A DNA stretch of 22,490 bases from DASZGI01 sp035938995 (GTDB lineage Bacteria; Actinomycetota; Actinomycetes; Streptomycetales; Catenulisporaceae), in NCBI RefSeq assembly GCF_035938995.1, contig NZ_DASZGI010000260.1:1-22490 (forward strand), in the 5' to 3' direction. The notes under the pieces are model-generated. The model did not search any database and was not told where the DNA came from. It worked only from the letters and a program-made list of their open reading frames with translations. Of this stretch, positions 14,673 through 22,347 are shown piece after piece. Numbering within the stretch: position 1 is the first letter of the stretch; each line of letters starts with the position of its first letter. A program made the translations under genes and the position numbers.

Positions 14673-14700
14673 CGGGCCACCCGTCGGGTCGGGTGGGCCG
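14673..14700. terminator. Hairpin downstream of tetR, possible terminator
   Basis: CGGGCCACCCG (14673-14683) pairs with CGGGTGGGCCG (14690-14700): 10 of 11 pairs, 6-nt loop. No T tract follows. It lies about 290 bp after the tetR stop and 22 bp before the GTG of a weak ORF, so it could be a late terminator or a leader structure. Confidence 0.3.
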
Positions 14701-14722
14701 GGCCACGTGAAGAGGTTCGACG

Positions 14723-15034
14723 GTGAAGCTTTCACGCCAGACCGAGCGGGCGGCCGCCCGCATGTGCATCAGGCCCGGCTTGCCTGACGGGCGCTTGGGC
14801 GCCACGCGCCGAGTGGGCGCCGCGCGAACCCCACACACCGCATATCTCAAGCAAGTCGCGCATTCAAGGCACGTCGGGTATCTCAAACAATTCGATCACT
14901 CCGAGCAATTCGCGCATACCAACCGAACCGTGCGCCGGCGAGCCGGTGCCTGGCCGCGACCGTGGCCGCCGGTTCACCGCGCAAAACCACGAGTGGAACG
15001 GCGCGAACCCGCAGCGTCCTGCGAACCGCCGTGA
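14723..15034 (+). CDS. Hypothetical ORF with hexapeptide repeats, doubtful
   Basis: A GTG preceded by AGAGG opens a 103-codon frame. Its middle encodes a six-residue periodicity (YLKQVA, HSRHVG, YLKQFD, HSEQFA) that follows from the 18-bp DNA repeat. The C-terminal third is Arg/Pro-rich and looks like out-of-frame translation of GC-rich DNA. Third-position GC is lower than in the neighbouring genes. No homology or domain is recognised; the frame may be incidental to the repeat. Confidence 0.2.
   Translation: MKLSRQTERAAARMCIRPGLPDGRLGATRRVGAARTPHTAYLKQVAHSRHVGYLKQFDHSEQFAHTNRTVRRRAGAWPRPWPPVHRAKPRVERREPAASCEPP
14843..14932. repeat. Degenerate 18-bp tandem repeat, about five units
   Basis: Cutting the sequence every 18 bp from 14843 aligns TATCTCAAGCAAGTCGCG, CATTCAAGGCACGTCGGG, TATCTCAAACAATTCGAT, CACTCCGAGCAATTCGCG and CATACCAACCGAACCGTG. 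Units 1 and 3 are the closest; units 3 and 4 share CAATTCG. The period is a multiple of three, so it can code a hexapeptide repeat, but no frame is convincing. A clustered protein-binding site array is the alternative. Confidence 0.5.
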
Positions 15035-15271
15035 TCCGGTAGGGCAGCACGCGCAAGATCATGACCCGAATCCGGGGCCCGCCGCACCGTCCGCGCAGAC
15101 GTCACCGAATCTGGTCACCCCGCCGAAGCGCGTACCGCCGCAAAAGCCACACGCGGCAGCACCGCACTGCACCCGCCGACCCGCAGCTTCGGCCCACACG
15201 TACCGCGCCGCCCCAGAACCGCTCATCCGAATTCCGTCCCGGCCCATTTCGTCCCAACACAGGGAGGCCGC

Positions 15272-17737
15272 ATGATCTCCGCTCCTCGTCTCACCCCAAT
15301 CCGCTCCCGCCGCGGAAGAACCTGGCTCGCCGTCACAACGCTGACCGCCGCAGCCGCGGTCGCGGCGCCCGTGCTGGCGAACACCGGCGCGCGCGCCGCC
15401 ACGACGCCGGCCTGGCTCGACCACGGCAAGTCGATCTCCTCCCGCGTCGAGGCGCTTCTGGACGCCATGACGCTCCCGGAGAAGGTCGGCCAGATGGACC
15501 AGCAGCTGGTCACCACGCTCACCGACACGAACAGCGCCACCTGTGGCGACAACGGCTGGAACATGCCGAACCCCACCTGTATGCAGAAGATCCTCGTCGG
15601 TGACGAGGTCGGCTCGATCCTGGCCGGCGGCACGAACAACCCGCCGGACACCACCGGCATGGGCGGCGTCGGCAACACCGGCTACGACTGGGCCAACGAG
15701 TACAACATCATCCAGCAGTACGCGATCGCGAACTCGCGGCTGCACCTGCCGGTGCTGTTCGGCGTGGACGCGGTGCACGGCTTCGGCCACCCGTACCAGG
15801 CCCCGCTGTTCCCGCAGTCCATCGGTATGGGCGCCACCTGGGATCCGTCACTCGCCTGGGCGGGCGGCCAGGTGACCGCCAACGCCGTGCGGGCGACCGG
15901 ATGGAACTGGGTCTTCGCGCCCGTGCAGGACCTGGCCCGGGACAACCGCTGGGGCCGCACGTACGAGACCTGGGCCGAGGAGCCGGTCCTGTCGGCCGCG
16001 ATGGGTGCCGCCGACATCAAGGGCATGCAGGCGCCCGGCCCGGACGGATCGCTGAACGTGTCCGCGACGGTCAAGCACTTCGCCGGGTACTCGGAGTCGA
16101 TCAACGGCCATGACCGCAACGAGGCTCTGCTCCCGCTCAACTACCTCCAGGACATGATCCTGCCGTCCTACGCGGGCGGCATCAGCGCCGGATCCGACTC
16201 GGTCATGGTCGACTCGGGCTCGATCAACGGCGTCCCCGCGACCGGGTCGCACTACCTGCTCACCGACATCCTGCGTAACCAGCTCGGCTTCAAGGGCGTC
16301 GTGATCAGCGACTACCAGGACGTGCAGGCGTTGCAGACCACTTACCACGTCGCGGCGGACCCGGCCTCCGCGATCGCCGACGCGGTGAACGCGGGCGTGG
16401 ACATGGCGATGTACGTCACCAACCCGGCCCAGTGGCAGACCTCGATCCTGCAGGACGTCAGCACCGGCAAGATCTCCATGGACCGTATCGACCAGGCGGT
16501 CACCCGCATCCTGACCATGAAGTTCCAGCTGGGCCTGTTCGACCAGCCGTGTGTGGCCGACCCGACCAAGCCGTGCGTCGACGCCAACGCCGCCGACGCC
16601 GCGGTGACGTCCGGGCGCACCCAGACGCTCCAGGCCGCGCAGGAGTCGATGACGCTGCTGCAGAACACGAACAACGTGCTGCCGCTGTCGCCGAACGCGA
16701 AGATCGTCGTCACCGGCGCGAGCGCCGACTCGATGACCAACCAGCTCGGCGGCTGGAGCGTCAGCTGGCAGGGCGTCTTCGGTGCCGGACACGTCTGCTG
16801 CATGGGACCGGCGGACCAGATCCCGCCGGGAACGACGGTGCAGGCGGGCATCACGGCGGCCGACTCGAACGCGGTCTTCGCGCCTGACCAGGCCACCGCG
16901 GTCGCGGACGCCGCCTCCGCCAGCGCCATCGTCGTCGCGGTCGGTGAGAAGGCGTACGCCGAAGGGCTCGGCGACAACCCGGCCCCGGCGCTGGCGCCGG
17001 ACCAGCAGGCCGAGATCTCAGCGCTCGAAGCCACCGGCAAGCCGGTGATCGTGGTCGTGCTCGCCGGACGTCCGCTCGGACTCGGCTCGGCCGAAAAGGC
17101 GAACGCCATCCTGATGGCCTACCAGGGCAGCACCGAGGCCGGTACCGCGGTCGCGGACACGATCTTCGGCAAGACCGACCCGAGCGGCAAGCTGTCGGTC
17201 AGCTGGCCGTCGGACGCCTCGGCCGTCGGCGGCGACTTCAACGGCGGTGCGCCCTCGCCGCTCGGCGACGAGCCGAAGTTCTTCGACCAGCTGCCGGGCA
17301 CCGGATCCGGCCCCGGCCACTCGTACAACCCGCTCTACCCGTTCGGGTACGGGCTCTCCTACACCTCCTTCTCGAACAGCGGCCTGACGGTCGCGCCGAG
17401 CGTGGACCGGGACGGCAAGGAATCCGTCTGGATGACGGTCAAGAACACCGGCACCATGGCGGGCACCGACATCATCCCCGTCTACGTGGCACAGCCGACC
17501 AGCAGCGTCGTCGTGCCGCCGCAACGGCTCGTCAGCTTCGCGCGCGTCACCCTCAACCCGGGCCAGTCCCAGACCGTGAACCTGAGCTTCGCGGTCTCGA
17601 CCCTCGGTGAGAGCCAGGGCGACATCAACAGCGCCGCCGCGCCGACCGTCCAGCCGGGCAACTACATCCTCCAGATCGACAAGGACGACACCACCCCGTA
17701 CGACGTCGACGTTTCGGCGCCCTTCACCATCAAGTAG
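15272..17737 (+). CDS. Secreted GH3 beta-glucosidase / exo-beta-glucanase
   Basis: The 821-residue enzyme starts with a basic n-region, a hydrophobic core and an ARA-ATT cleavage site near residue 42, so it is exported. The GH3 barrel shows LFGVDAVHG (Asp166), RWGRTYE, VKHFAGY and the nucleophile loop VVISDYQD with Asp347. The alpha/beta sandwich contains GEKAYAEGLGDN, where Glu564 aligns with the acid/base of barley exo-glucanase. A fibronectin-III-like domain ends the protein (about 690-815). It should release glucose from the non-reducing ends of beta-glucans or cello-oligosaccharides outside the cell. AGGGAGG precedes the ATG. It converges on a second secreted glycan hydrolase and shares a strong terminator with it. 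Confidence 0.94.
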   Translation: MISAPRLTPIRSRRGRTWLAVTTLTAAAAVAAPVLANTGARAATTPAWLDHGKSISSRVEALLDAMTLPEKVGQMDQQLVTTLTDTNSATCGDNGWNMPNPTCMQKILVGDEVGSILAGGTNNPPDTTGMGGVGNTGYDWANEYNIIQQYAIANSRLHLPVLFGVDAVHGFGHPYQAPLFPQSIGMGATWDPSLAWAGGQVTANAVRATGWNWVFAPVQDLARDNRWGRTYETWAEEPVLSAAMGAADIKGMQAPGPDGSLNVSATVKHFAGYSESINGHDRNEALLPLNYLQDMILPSYAGGISAGSDSVMVDSGSINGVPATGSHYLLTDILRNQLGFKGVVISDYQDVQALQTTYHVAADPASAIADAVNAGVDMAMYVTNPAQWQTSILQDVSTGKISMDRIDQAVTRILTMKFQLGLFDQPCVADPTKPCVDANAADAAVTSGRTQTLQAAQESMTLLQNTNNVLPLSPNAKIVVTGASADSMTNQLGGWSVSWQGVFGAGHVCCMGPADQIPPGTTVQAGITAADSNAVFAPDQATAVADAASASAIVVAVGEKAYAEGLGDNPAPALAPDQQAEISALEATGKPVIVVVLAGRPLGLGSAEKANAILMAYQGSTEAGTAVADTIFGKTDPSGKLSVSWPSDASAVGGDFNGGAPSPLGDEPKFFDQLPGTGSGPGHSYNPLYPFGYGLSYTSFSNSGLTVAPSVDRDGKESVWMTVKNTGTMAGTDIIPVYVAQPTSSVVVPPQRLVSFARVTLNPGQSQTVNLSFAVSTLGESQGDINSAAAPTVQPGNYILQIDKDDTTPYDVDVSAPFTIK

Positions 17738-17762
17738 CTCCGAGCGCACCACCGCAATGCGG

Positions 17763-17786
17763 TAACGCCATAACGCAGTAACGCTG
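17763..17786. repeat. Three tandem TAACGCNN units
   Basis: TAACGCCA, TAACGCAG and TAACGCTG follow each other exactly every 8 bp just after the GH3 stop codon and before the terminator stem. Function unknown; it may be replication slippage. Confidence 0.5.
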
Positions 17787-17792
17787 AAAAGC

Positions 17793-17827
17793 AGTGGGGC
17801 CCGACCGTAACCCGGTCGGGCCCCACT
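17793..17827. terminator. Strong bidirectional terminator between convergent hydrolase genes
   Basis: A perfect 15-bp stem, AGTGGGGCCCGACCG (17793-17807) with its complement (17813-17827), closes a 5-nt loop TAACC. It is preceded by AAAA at 17787-17790, which gives a T run for the minus-strand transcript. It lies 55 bp after the GH3 stop and 41 bp after the beta-helix stop. Confidence 0.85.
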
Positions 17828-17868
17828 CCCCCATTACGCGGCGGACTTCACCGCTTCACGGCTGCACC

Positions 17869-19923
17869 TCACGACCACGGAGACGGCGGCGGCGGCACCA
17901 CCACCGGCGGGCGGTCGTTGCAGGTGATCGTGTTCGGCAGCTCCCATGACGCGAGCCACGGGCCCGTCGTGCCGCCGCCGGTGTTGCCGCCGAGGTCGGT
18001 CAGTGAGAACTCCGAGCCGGCCGACGTGAAGTGGAACGAGCCGCAGTTGTTGACGCCCACGGCGCCGACGTTGCGCGCGACCACATTCTGGAACGACGCC
18101 GATCCGGCCGCGCGGGCGCTGACCACCGACGTCCCGGTACCGTCGACGTGGATGTTCGAGAAGTGCACATTCGAGATCGAATACAGGTCCTTCACCGAGA
18201 AGTCGGAGACCAGCATCATCGCGTTGTAGGTGTTGTCCAGGAAGTTGTCCCCGGTCACCTCGATGTCCGCGTTGATGGTGCTCTGGAGCGCGTAGATCCA
18301 GATCGCGCCCAGCCCGATCTTCCAGTTCAGCTCGAAGGTTCCGGCGCGCACCGTGTCGTTGCCGGTGATCCACAGGCTTCCGGCGAAGGGCACGGCGTTG
18401 AAGCGCGAGCCGACCTGGATCCCGCTGCCCTCCCGCTGCGGGTCGGCGATCAGGTTGTTCGACACCGTGTTGTCGGTGCCGCCGTAGATCGCGATCCCGT
18501 TGGCCAGCTCCGGCGACTGCACGGTGTTGTGGTCGAAGGTGTCGTTGGCGTCGGCGGTGATCTCCGACCACATGGCCATGCCGTCGTCACCGGTGTTCCG
18601 GATGAAGTTGTCCTCCGCCACCGAGTTGGTCACGCCGGTGTGGAAGTTGATCCCGTCGGCGATCTGGTCGACGATCATGTTGTCCTTGATCGTCAGGTTG
18701 TTCATCGGGCCGTCGAGCCAGATCCCGACCTTGGTGTGCTGGATGTAGAGGCCTTCGATGCTCGAGTCGCTCAGCGCGCCGCCGATCCCGTTGACCTGGT
18801 CGGTGTCGATGCGCTCGCGCACGTCACCCTCGATGGCGAAGTTGGACAGGTGCACGTTGGCGCTGCCGCCGGCCGAGACGTAATTGCCGTAGAAGCCGAC
18901 GCCGGTGTGGATCGAGCCGTCCGGGGCGGGGCTGGGCAGGGTGACCTGGTGGCCCTTGAAGATGGTGTACCAGTTGCCGGCGCCCTCGATCGTCACGTTG
19001 TCGACGATGATGTGCTGGTTCACCTGATACGTGCCCGGCGGGAAGTAGAGCTTGAGGTGGGTCTTCTCAGCGAAGTTGACCGCCGCTTGGACCGCGTCAC
19101 CCGAGTCCCGCTGCCCGGTCGGATCGGCGCCGAAGAACAGGGCGTTCAGGGCGAACGGGTCGACCTGCGGCGGGGCGACCTGCTGCGTGTCCAGCACGTC
19201 GATCGTGGTGGTCGCGGCGCCCGCCGGGACGCTCAGACGGATCTTGTCCCCGGCCTCGTAGGTGCGGCCGAGGAGCAGGCGCTGCTCGTCGTAGTAATGG
19301 GTCGGGCGGAAGGGCGTCGGGAACACCGGAGGCGGCGTCGTCTGGTCCGGGACGCAACTGCACTCGGTGGTCCACCAGTCCGGATGCAGCGGTCCGGCGT
19401 TCGGGTCGTTGGTGAACGGATATTCGTTGTAGAGCCACGCGTACTGCGACGTGAGTGTCATCACCTTGTTGTTGTGGCCGTTCACGGTGATGTCCAGCGG
19501 CGAGGTGATTCCGCCGCCGTTCGGTGCGTCCGGGATGCTGTAGCGCACGGTGATCGCGTTGGTGGGGCCGGGAACCGTGAACTCGACGTACTGGCCCGGG
19601 GTCAGTTGAACCGCCTTGCGACCGGTCGCCTCGGACGGCAGCGTGTAGGCGTCGGTGCTCGGGCCGATCACGGTGCCGTTGGTCGCCGCGTTGAACGCGT
19701 TCTGCTCGACGAAGCCGGTGTGCGCGCCGGTGCCCGCGACCAAGGACGGATCGATCGCGGCGCGGGTCACCACCGGGGAGGGCCCACCGTCGGCGAGCGC
19801 CGTGCCGCCGTACGCGATGCCGAGTCCGGCGGCGGTCGCGGTGGCGGTGGCGAGCGCGACCGTGGTCCTGAGCGGCCCTCTGCCGGGCCATCGCGCAACA
19901 GCTCCTGTGATGCTGCGTGACAT
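17869..19923 (-). CDS. Secreted parallel beta-helix glycan hydrolase, GH87-like (alpha-1,3-glucanase / mycodextranase)
   Basis: From the ATG at 19923 the protein has 684 residues with a signal peptide (basic start, hydrophobic 20-43, ALA-DGG cleavage). Residues 50-250 resemble the carbohydrate-binding beta-sandwich of actinobacterial mycodextranases (GQYVEFTVPG, VRYSIPDAPNGGGI, YAWLYNEYPF). A pectate-lyase-3-like entry follows (FFGADPTGQRDSGDAVQAA, 263-281; LYFPPGTYQV), then right-handed helix coils with NNxI/NxV turns. Asp pairs on neighbouring coils (LDG 403-405, ADG 422-424, GDDG 445-448) are candidate catalytic residues. The GH87 assignment is from memory and could be another beta-helix family. 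The longer frame from 20013 is rejected because it lacks a signal peptide at its start and would begin upstream of the predicted transcription start. The tail is Pro-rich. Confidence 0.78.
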   Translation of the reverse strand: MSRSITGAVARWPGRGPLRTTVALATATATAAGLGIAYGGTALADGGPSPVVTRAAIDPSLVAGTGAHTGFVEQNAFNAATNGTVIGPSTDAYTLPSEATGRKAVQLTPGQYVEFTVPGPTNAITVRYSIPDAPNGGGITSPLDITVNGHNNKVMTLTSQYAWLYNEYPFTNDPNAGPLHPDWWTTECSCVPDQTTPPPVFPTPFRPTHYYDEQRLLLGRTYEAGDKIRLSVPAGAATTTIDVLDTQQVAPPQVDPFALNALFFGADPTGQRDSGDAVQAAVNFAEKTHLKLYFPPGTYQVNQHIIVDNVTIEGAGNWYTIFKGHQVTLPSPAPDGSIHTGVGFYGNYVSAGGSANVHLSNFAIEGDVRERIDTDQVNGIGGALSDSSIEGLYIQHTKVGIWLDGPMNNLTIKDNMIVDQIADGINFHTGVTNSVAEDNFIRNTGDDGMAMWSEITADANDTFDHNTVQSPELANGIAIYGGTDNTVSNNLIADPQREGSGIQVGSRFNAVPFAGSLWITGNDTVRAGTFELNWKIGLGAIWIYALQSTINADIEVTGDNFLDNTYNAMMLVSDFSVKDLYSISNVHFSNIHVDGTGTSVVSARAAGSASFQNVVARNVGAVGVNNCGSFHFTSAGSEFSLTDLGGNTGGGTTGPWLASWELPNTITCNDRPPVVVPPPPSPWS

Positions 19924-20000
19924 CGAATGCTCGTTTCTCTCGAGAGGAGGAACACGTGATGACGCTTGGGGAGGGGAGCAGACGCCACAAGGTCGAGGTG

Positions 20001-20029
20001 ACACTAGGGCCACTCAGCGCAGATCACAA
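20001..20029 (-). promoter_or_regulatory. Candidate promoter of the beta-helix hydrolase gene
   Basis: On the minus strand TTGTGA (20029-20024) is followed after 17 bases by TAGTGT (20006-20001). Transcription would start near 19994, about 70 nt before the ATG at 19923. A small palindrome ATTTC-GCG-GAAAT lies upstream at 20045-20057 and could be a regulator site. Confidence 0.45.
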
Positions 20030-20165
20030 GGTCTCTGCGAGAAAATTTCGCGGAAATGCCATCTGTTTGCGATAGCGTTTTAGATTCTTGCAGAGTACGT
20101 CGCACAGCGCAGTCCTCCCGATACACACAGGCAGCGCAGACGACGGCGGACAAAGGAAATGGCCG

Positions 20166-20197
20166 GGTGCGCCGAGCCCCCGGTAGCTCGGCGCACC
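20166..20197 (-). terminator. Terminator of the ABC exporter operon
   Basis: GGTGCGCCGAGC (20166-20177) and GCTCGGCGCACC (20186-20197) form a perfect 12-bp stem with an 8-nt loop. It begins 28 bp past the permease stop on the minus strand, with a T-containing stretch following. Confidence 0.75.
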
Positions 20198-20225
20198 TCG
20201 GCCAGGTGCGTGCTGTGCGAGCGCC

Positions 20226-20996
20226 TTAAGCCTTGCTGCCTGTGATAAGACGCTCGCGGTCGAACAGCGCGGAGACCAGCTTCCAGGCGAGGACATCGAT
20301 CGCCAGCAGCGCAGCGCCGAAAGCGACTGCGAGCCCGACCGTCGGCCGCAGGATGCCGAAGCCCATCAGGGCCGTGACCGCCAGCGGCGGAAGGCTGACG
20401 AGGCTGCTGAGCTGTTGGGCCACGCGCACATCGCTGGTACGCGTGGAGACCGCGATGCCCGCCCAGATCGACCATCCGGCCAACAGCGGTGTGAACAGCA
20501 GCTGCGCCAGGATGCGCCCGGCTTGGAAGACGTTCGTGGTGACGTTCGGGTGGGCGATCGCGGCGGCCAAGCCGAGGAAGATCCCGTACATGGCGTAGGA
20601 GATCGCCAACGTGGGCACGAACGCGGCCAGAGCCTTGCCCAGCAACAGCTCCTCGGCGCGCACAGGCGTGGTGAGTACGGGTTCGAGTGTGCCCTGTTCG
20701 CGTTCGCCGACCACCGAGTAGGAGGAGATCACGGCGGGGACGAGCGCGGGGATCAGCGTGAGGTAGAGCAGGGAGATCCCGATCCCGGCGTCGAGCCTGC
20801 CCGCCGGGATCGAGGCGGGCAGGTTGAAGATGGTGATCACGGGCGCGACCATGAACAGGATCGGCATGACGGCCATGGTCGAGGCGATGAACTTGTTGCG
20901 CCGGTAGTCGCGCACCTCTTTGAGCGCGACGGCCCGGACCCGGGTCGTGCTCAGCCTCGCACCAGGCTGCCTGCGGTGCGTCATCAGGAGGATCAT
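20226..20996 (-). CDS. ABC-2 type exporter permease (NatB-like)
   Basis: The 256-residue protein has a basic cytoplasmic start, then about six membrane segments. Between the second and third lies VGEREQGTLEPVLTTPVRAEELLLGK, typical of ABC-2 permeases such as NatB and ABC2_membrane_3 members. It forms the membrane channel for the ATPase encoded just upstream; the ATG overlaps the ATPase stop (ATGA), so expression is coupled. Only one permease gene is seen, so it presumably forms a homodimer. The substrate is unknown: ions, lipids and drugs are all possible in this family. Confidence 0.88.
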   Translation of the reverse strand: MILLMTHRRQPGARLSTTRVRAVALKEVRDYRRNKFIASTMAVMPILFMVAPVITIFNLPASIPAGRLDAGIGISLLYLTLIPALVPAVISSYSVVGEREQGTLEPVLTTPVRAEELLLGKALAAFVPTLAISYAMYGIFLGLAAAIAHPNVTTNVFQAGRILAQLLFTPLLAGWSIWAGIAVSTRTSDVRVAQQLSSLVSLPPLAVTALMGFGILRPTVGLAVAFGAALLAIDVLAWKLVSALFDRERLITGSKA

Positions 20997-21976
20997 CGGT
21001 TCTGCGCCTCCACGTCCGTGTCGATCAGGCGGAGGTACACGTCCTCGAGCGAGTACTGGGACGGGCTGAGCGAGAGCACGTCCGCCCCGGCGGCGACCAG
21101 CGCGCGGGCCGCGTCCGGCGCGACGAGGCCCGGATCGGCCACAGCGAGCACGTAGGCGCCGTCGTCGGCCCGGTGCCAGCTCTCGACACCGGCGAGGCCC
21201 GCCAGGACCCGCTCGGGGTCGGCCAGCGGCTCACGGGTCCTGATTTCGAGGCGCTTGCTGAACAGTTGCTCGCGTAGTTCGTCGGGCGTGCCGACGAGGC
21301 GGAGCGTGGTGTTCATGATGGCGACCCGGTCGCACAGTCGCTCGGCCTCGGCCAGCCGATGGGTGGTCAGGAAGATCGTCACCCCTCGGTTGCGCAGGGC
21401 GTCGATGAGGTCGTGAACCGTGCCGGCTGCGACGGGGTCGAGTCCTGAGGTGGGTTCGTCGAGGAAAAGCACCGTGGGGTCGCTCAGCAGCGCCCGGGCC
21501 AGTCCTACGCGCTGGCGGAGACCCTTGGACAGCGACCGGCACAGTTCGTCGGCCCTGTCGAGGAGATTCACCGCGCGCAGTGCGCGTTCGATCCGGGCCG
21601 GACCGTCCGTCAGTTCGTACAGGCCCGCGAAGTACGAGAGGTTCTCGGCCACGCTCAAGCGCAGATAGAGGCCTGGAGCCTCCGGCATGATCGCGATACG
21701 GCGGCGGATCTCCACCCCGTTCTGCGGGATCAGTGGGAGTCCGGCGACCGTCGCGTGACCCGAGGTCGGGGCGATCAGGGTGCCGAGGGTGCGCACGGTG
21801 GTGGTCTTGCCGGCGCCGTTGGGTCCGAGGAAGCCGAAGACCTCGCCGTGGTTGACGCTGAAGCTCACGTTCTCGAACGCGGTGCGCGTCCCGAAGCGCT
21901 TGGTCAGTCCCTCGACGACGAGGGCGGGAGCCGTGCGGGACGGCGCAGCGGTGGCAGGGTCGGCGGTCAGGTTCAC
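20993..21976 (-). CDS. ABC transporter ATP-binding protein (exporter type)
   Basis: The 327-residue ATPase has Walker A GPNGAGKTT (51-59), a signature LSKGLRQRVGLARAL (149-163, Lys replacing the second Gly of LSGGQ), Walker B TVLFLDEPTSGLDP (168-181) and the switch His (LTTHRLAEAE, His206). A C-terminal extension of about 100 residues is usual in NatA/CcmA/drug-exporter ATPases. It powers the downstream permease. The start is a GTG at 21976 with no ribosome binding site, and a good promoter places the transcript start on it, so translation is probably leaderless. A perfect 18-bp palindrome covers this promoter. Confidence 0.94.
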   Translation of the reverse strand: MNLTADPATAAPSRTAPALVVEGLTKRFGTRTAFENVSFSVNHGEVFGFLGPNGAGKTTTVRTLGTLIAPTSGHATVAGLPLIPQNGVEIRRRIAIMPEAPGLYLRLSVAENLSYFAGLYELTDGPARIERALRAVNLLDRADELCRSLSKGLRQRVGLARALLSDPTVLFLDEPTSGLDPVAAGTVHDLIDALRNRGVTIFLTTHRLAEAERLCDRVAIMNTTLRLVGTPDELREQLFSKRLEIRTREPLADPERVLAGLAGVESWHRADDGAYVLAVADPGLVAPDAARALVAAGADVLSLSPSQYSLEDVYLRLIDTDVEAQNR

Positions 21977-21979
21977 AGT

Positions 21980-22012
21980 TAAAGTGATATCACTTTAGGC
22001 GGAGGGGGTCAA
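21980..22012 (-). promoter_or_regulatory. Leaderless promoter with 18-bp perfect palindrome upstream of ABC genes
   Basis: The palindrome TAAAGTGATATCACTTTA (21980-21997) is perfect over 18 bp. On the minus strand the -35 TTGACC (22012-22007) and -10 TATCAC (21989-21984) are 17 bp apart, and the expected start lies at the GTG of the ATPase, 7 nt after the -10. The palindrome covers the -10 and half of the spacer, a typical repressor site. It is AT-rich in otherwise very GC-rich DNA. Confidence 0.7.
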
Positions 22013-22059
22013 CGCTGCCGCGCCGCCGCGCCGCCGGTCGCCGTCACGCGCCAGACGCC

Positions 22060-22338
22060 CTAAGGCGGCCCGGCGGCCTGGTCCGGCGCATCTGCTGACT
22101 CCGCCGCATCTGCATCCGGATCCGGGACAGGCGCGGGTACGGAGCCACTCTTCGGCGGGCGGCCACGCCTCGGCAGCCCACCGACGTTGGGCGGCAGGCG
22201 TCCGGCGTCGGCCAGGGCGCGGCGCAGCAGCAGCTCGATCTGAGCGGTCGTGCTGCGCAGTTCATCGCTGGCCCACCGGGTCAACGCGTCGTAGACCGCT
22301 GGATCGAGCCGTAACAGGACGCCTTTACGCTCAGCCAC
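22060..22338 (-). CDS. Ribbon-helix-helix DNA-binding protein with AT-hook-like tail
   Basis: The 92-residue protein begins with a ribbon strand KGVLLRLDP (5-13), helix A (AVYDALTRWASDEL) and helix B (TAQIELLLRRALADAG), the Arc/CopG fold that acts as a dimer. It is followed by RRGRPPK (about 57-63), an AT-hook-like core, and a disordered acidic/Pro-rich tail. The start is GTG at 22338, 9 bp after the SPFH stop, so the two genes are cotranscribed. It lies upstream of the ABC operon on the same strand, 83 bp from the ATPase start; the AT-rich palindrome there is a possible target. I recall this small protein next to SPFH genes in Streptomyces, but have not checked this. Confidence 0.85.
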   Translation of the reverse strand: MAERKGVLLRLDPAVYDALTRWASDELRSTTAQIELLLRRALADAGRLPPNVGGLPRRGRPPKSGSVPAPVPDPDADAAESADAPDQAAGPP

Positions 22339-22347
22339 GCCAGCCGC

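Larger units (their letters stand above)
14385..15271. other. Long intergenic region between tetR and the GH3 gene
   Basis: No clearly real gene is seen in these 887 bases. Contents I can support are: a LacI-operator-like TTAACCGTTTAA (14596-14607, 10 of 12 positions symmetric), a hairpin at 14673-14700, a weak ORF at 14723-15034, and a degenerate 18-bp tandem repeat at 14843-14932. The last 240 bases before the GH3 gene are C-rich with no clear promoter pair; AGGGAGG (15261-15267) is the GH3 ribosome binding site. Confidence 0.5.

Noticed and set aside
14659..14886. Minus-strand ORF with regularly spaced Cys (PTCLEC, ATCLRY)
   Set aside because: The Cys spacing is a by-product of the 18-bp DNA repeat; no ribosome binding site and no homology, so not called as a metal-binding peptide.
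15272..15400. Twin-arginine export signal in the GH3 protein (SRRGRTW)
   Set aside because: The twin Arg is present but the following positions do not fit the consensus hydrophobic residues; a general Sec signal explains it equally well.
18031..19920. 629-codon plus-strand open frame antisense to the beta-helix gene
   Set aside because: Val/Arg/Asp-rich low-complexity product, a mirror of high-GC coding on the opposite strand.
19924..20013. Upstream extension of the beta-helix protein to the GTG at 20013
   Set aside because: It would put 30 non-signal residues before a good signal peptide and begin upstream of the predicted transcription start.
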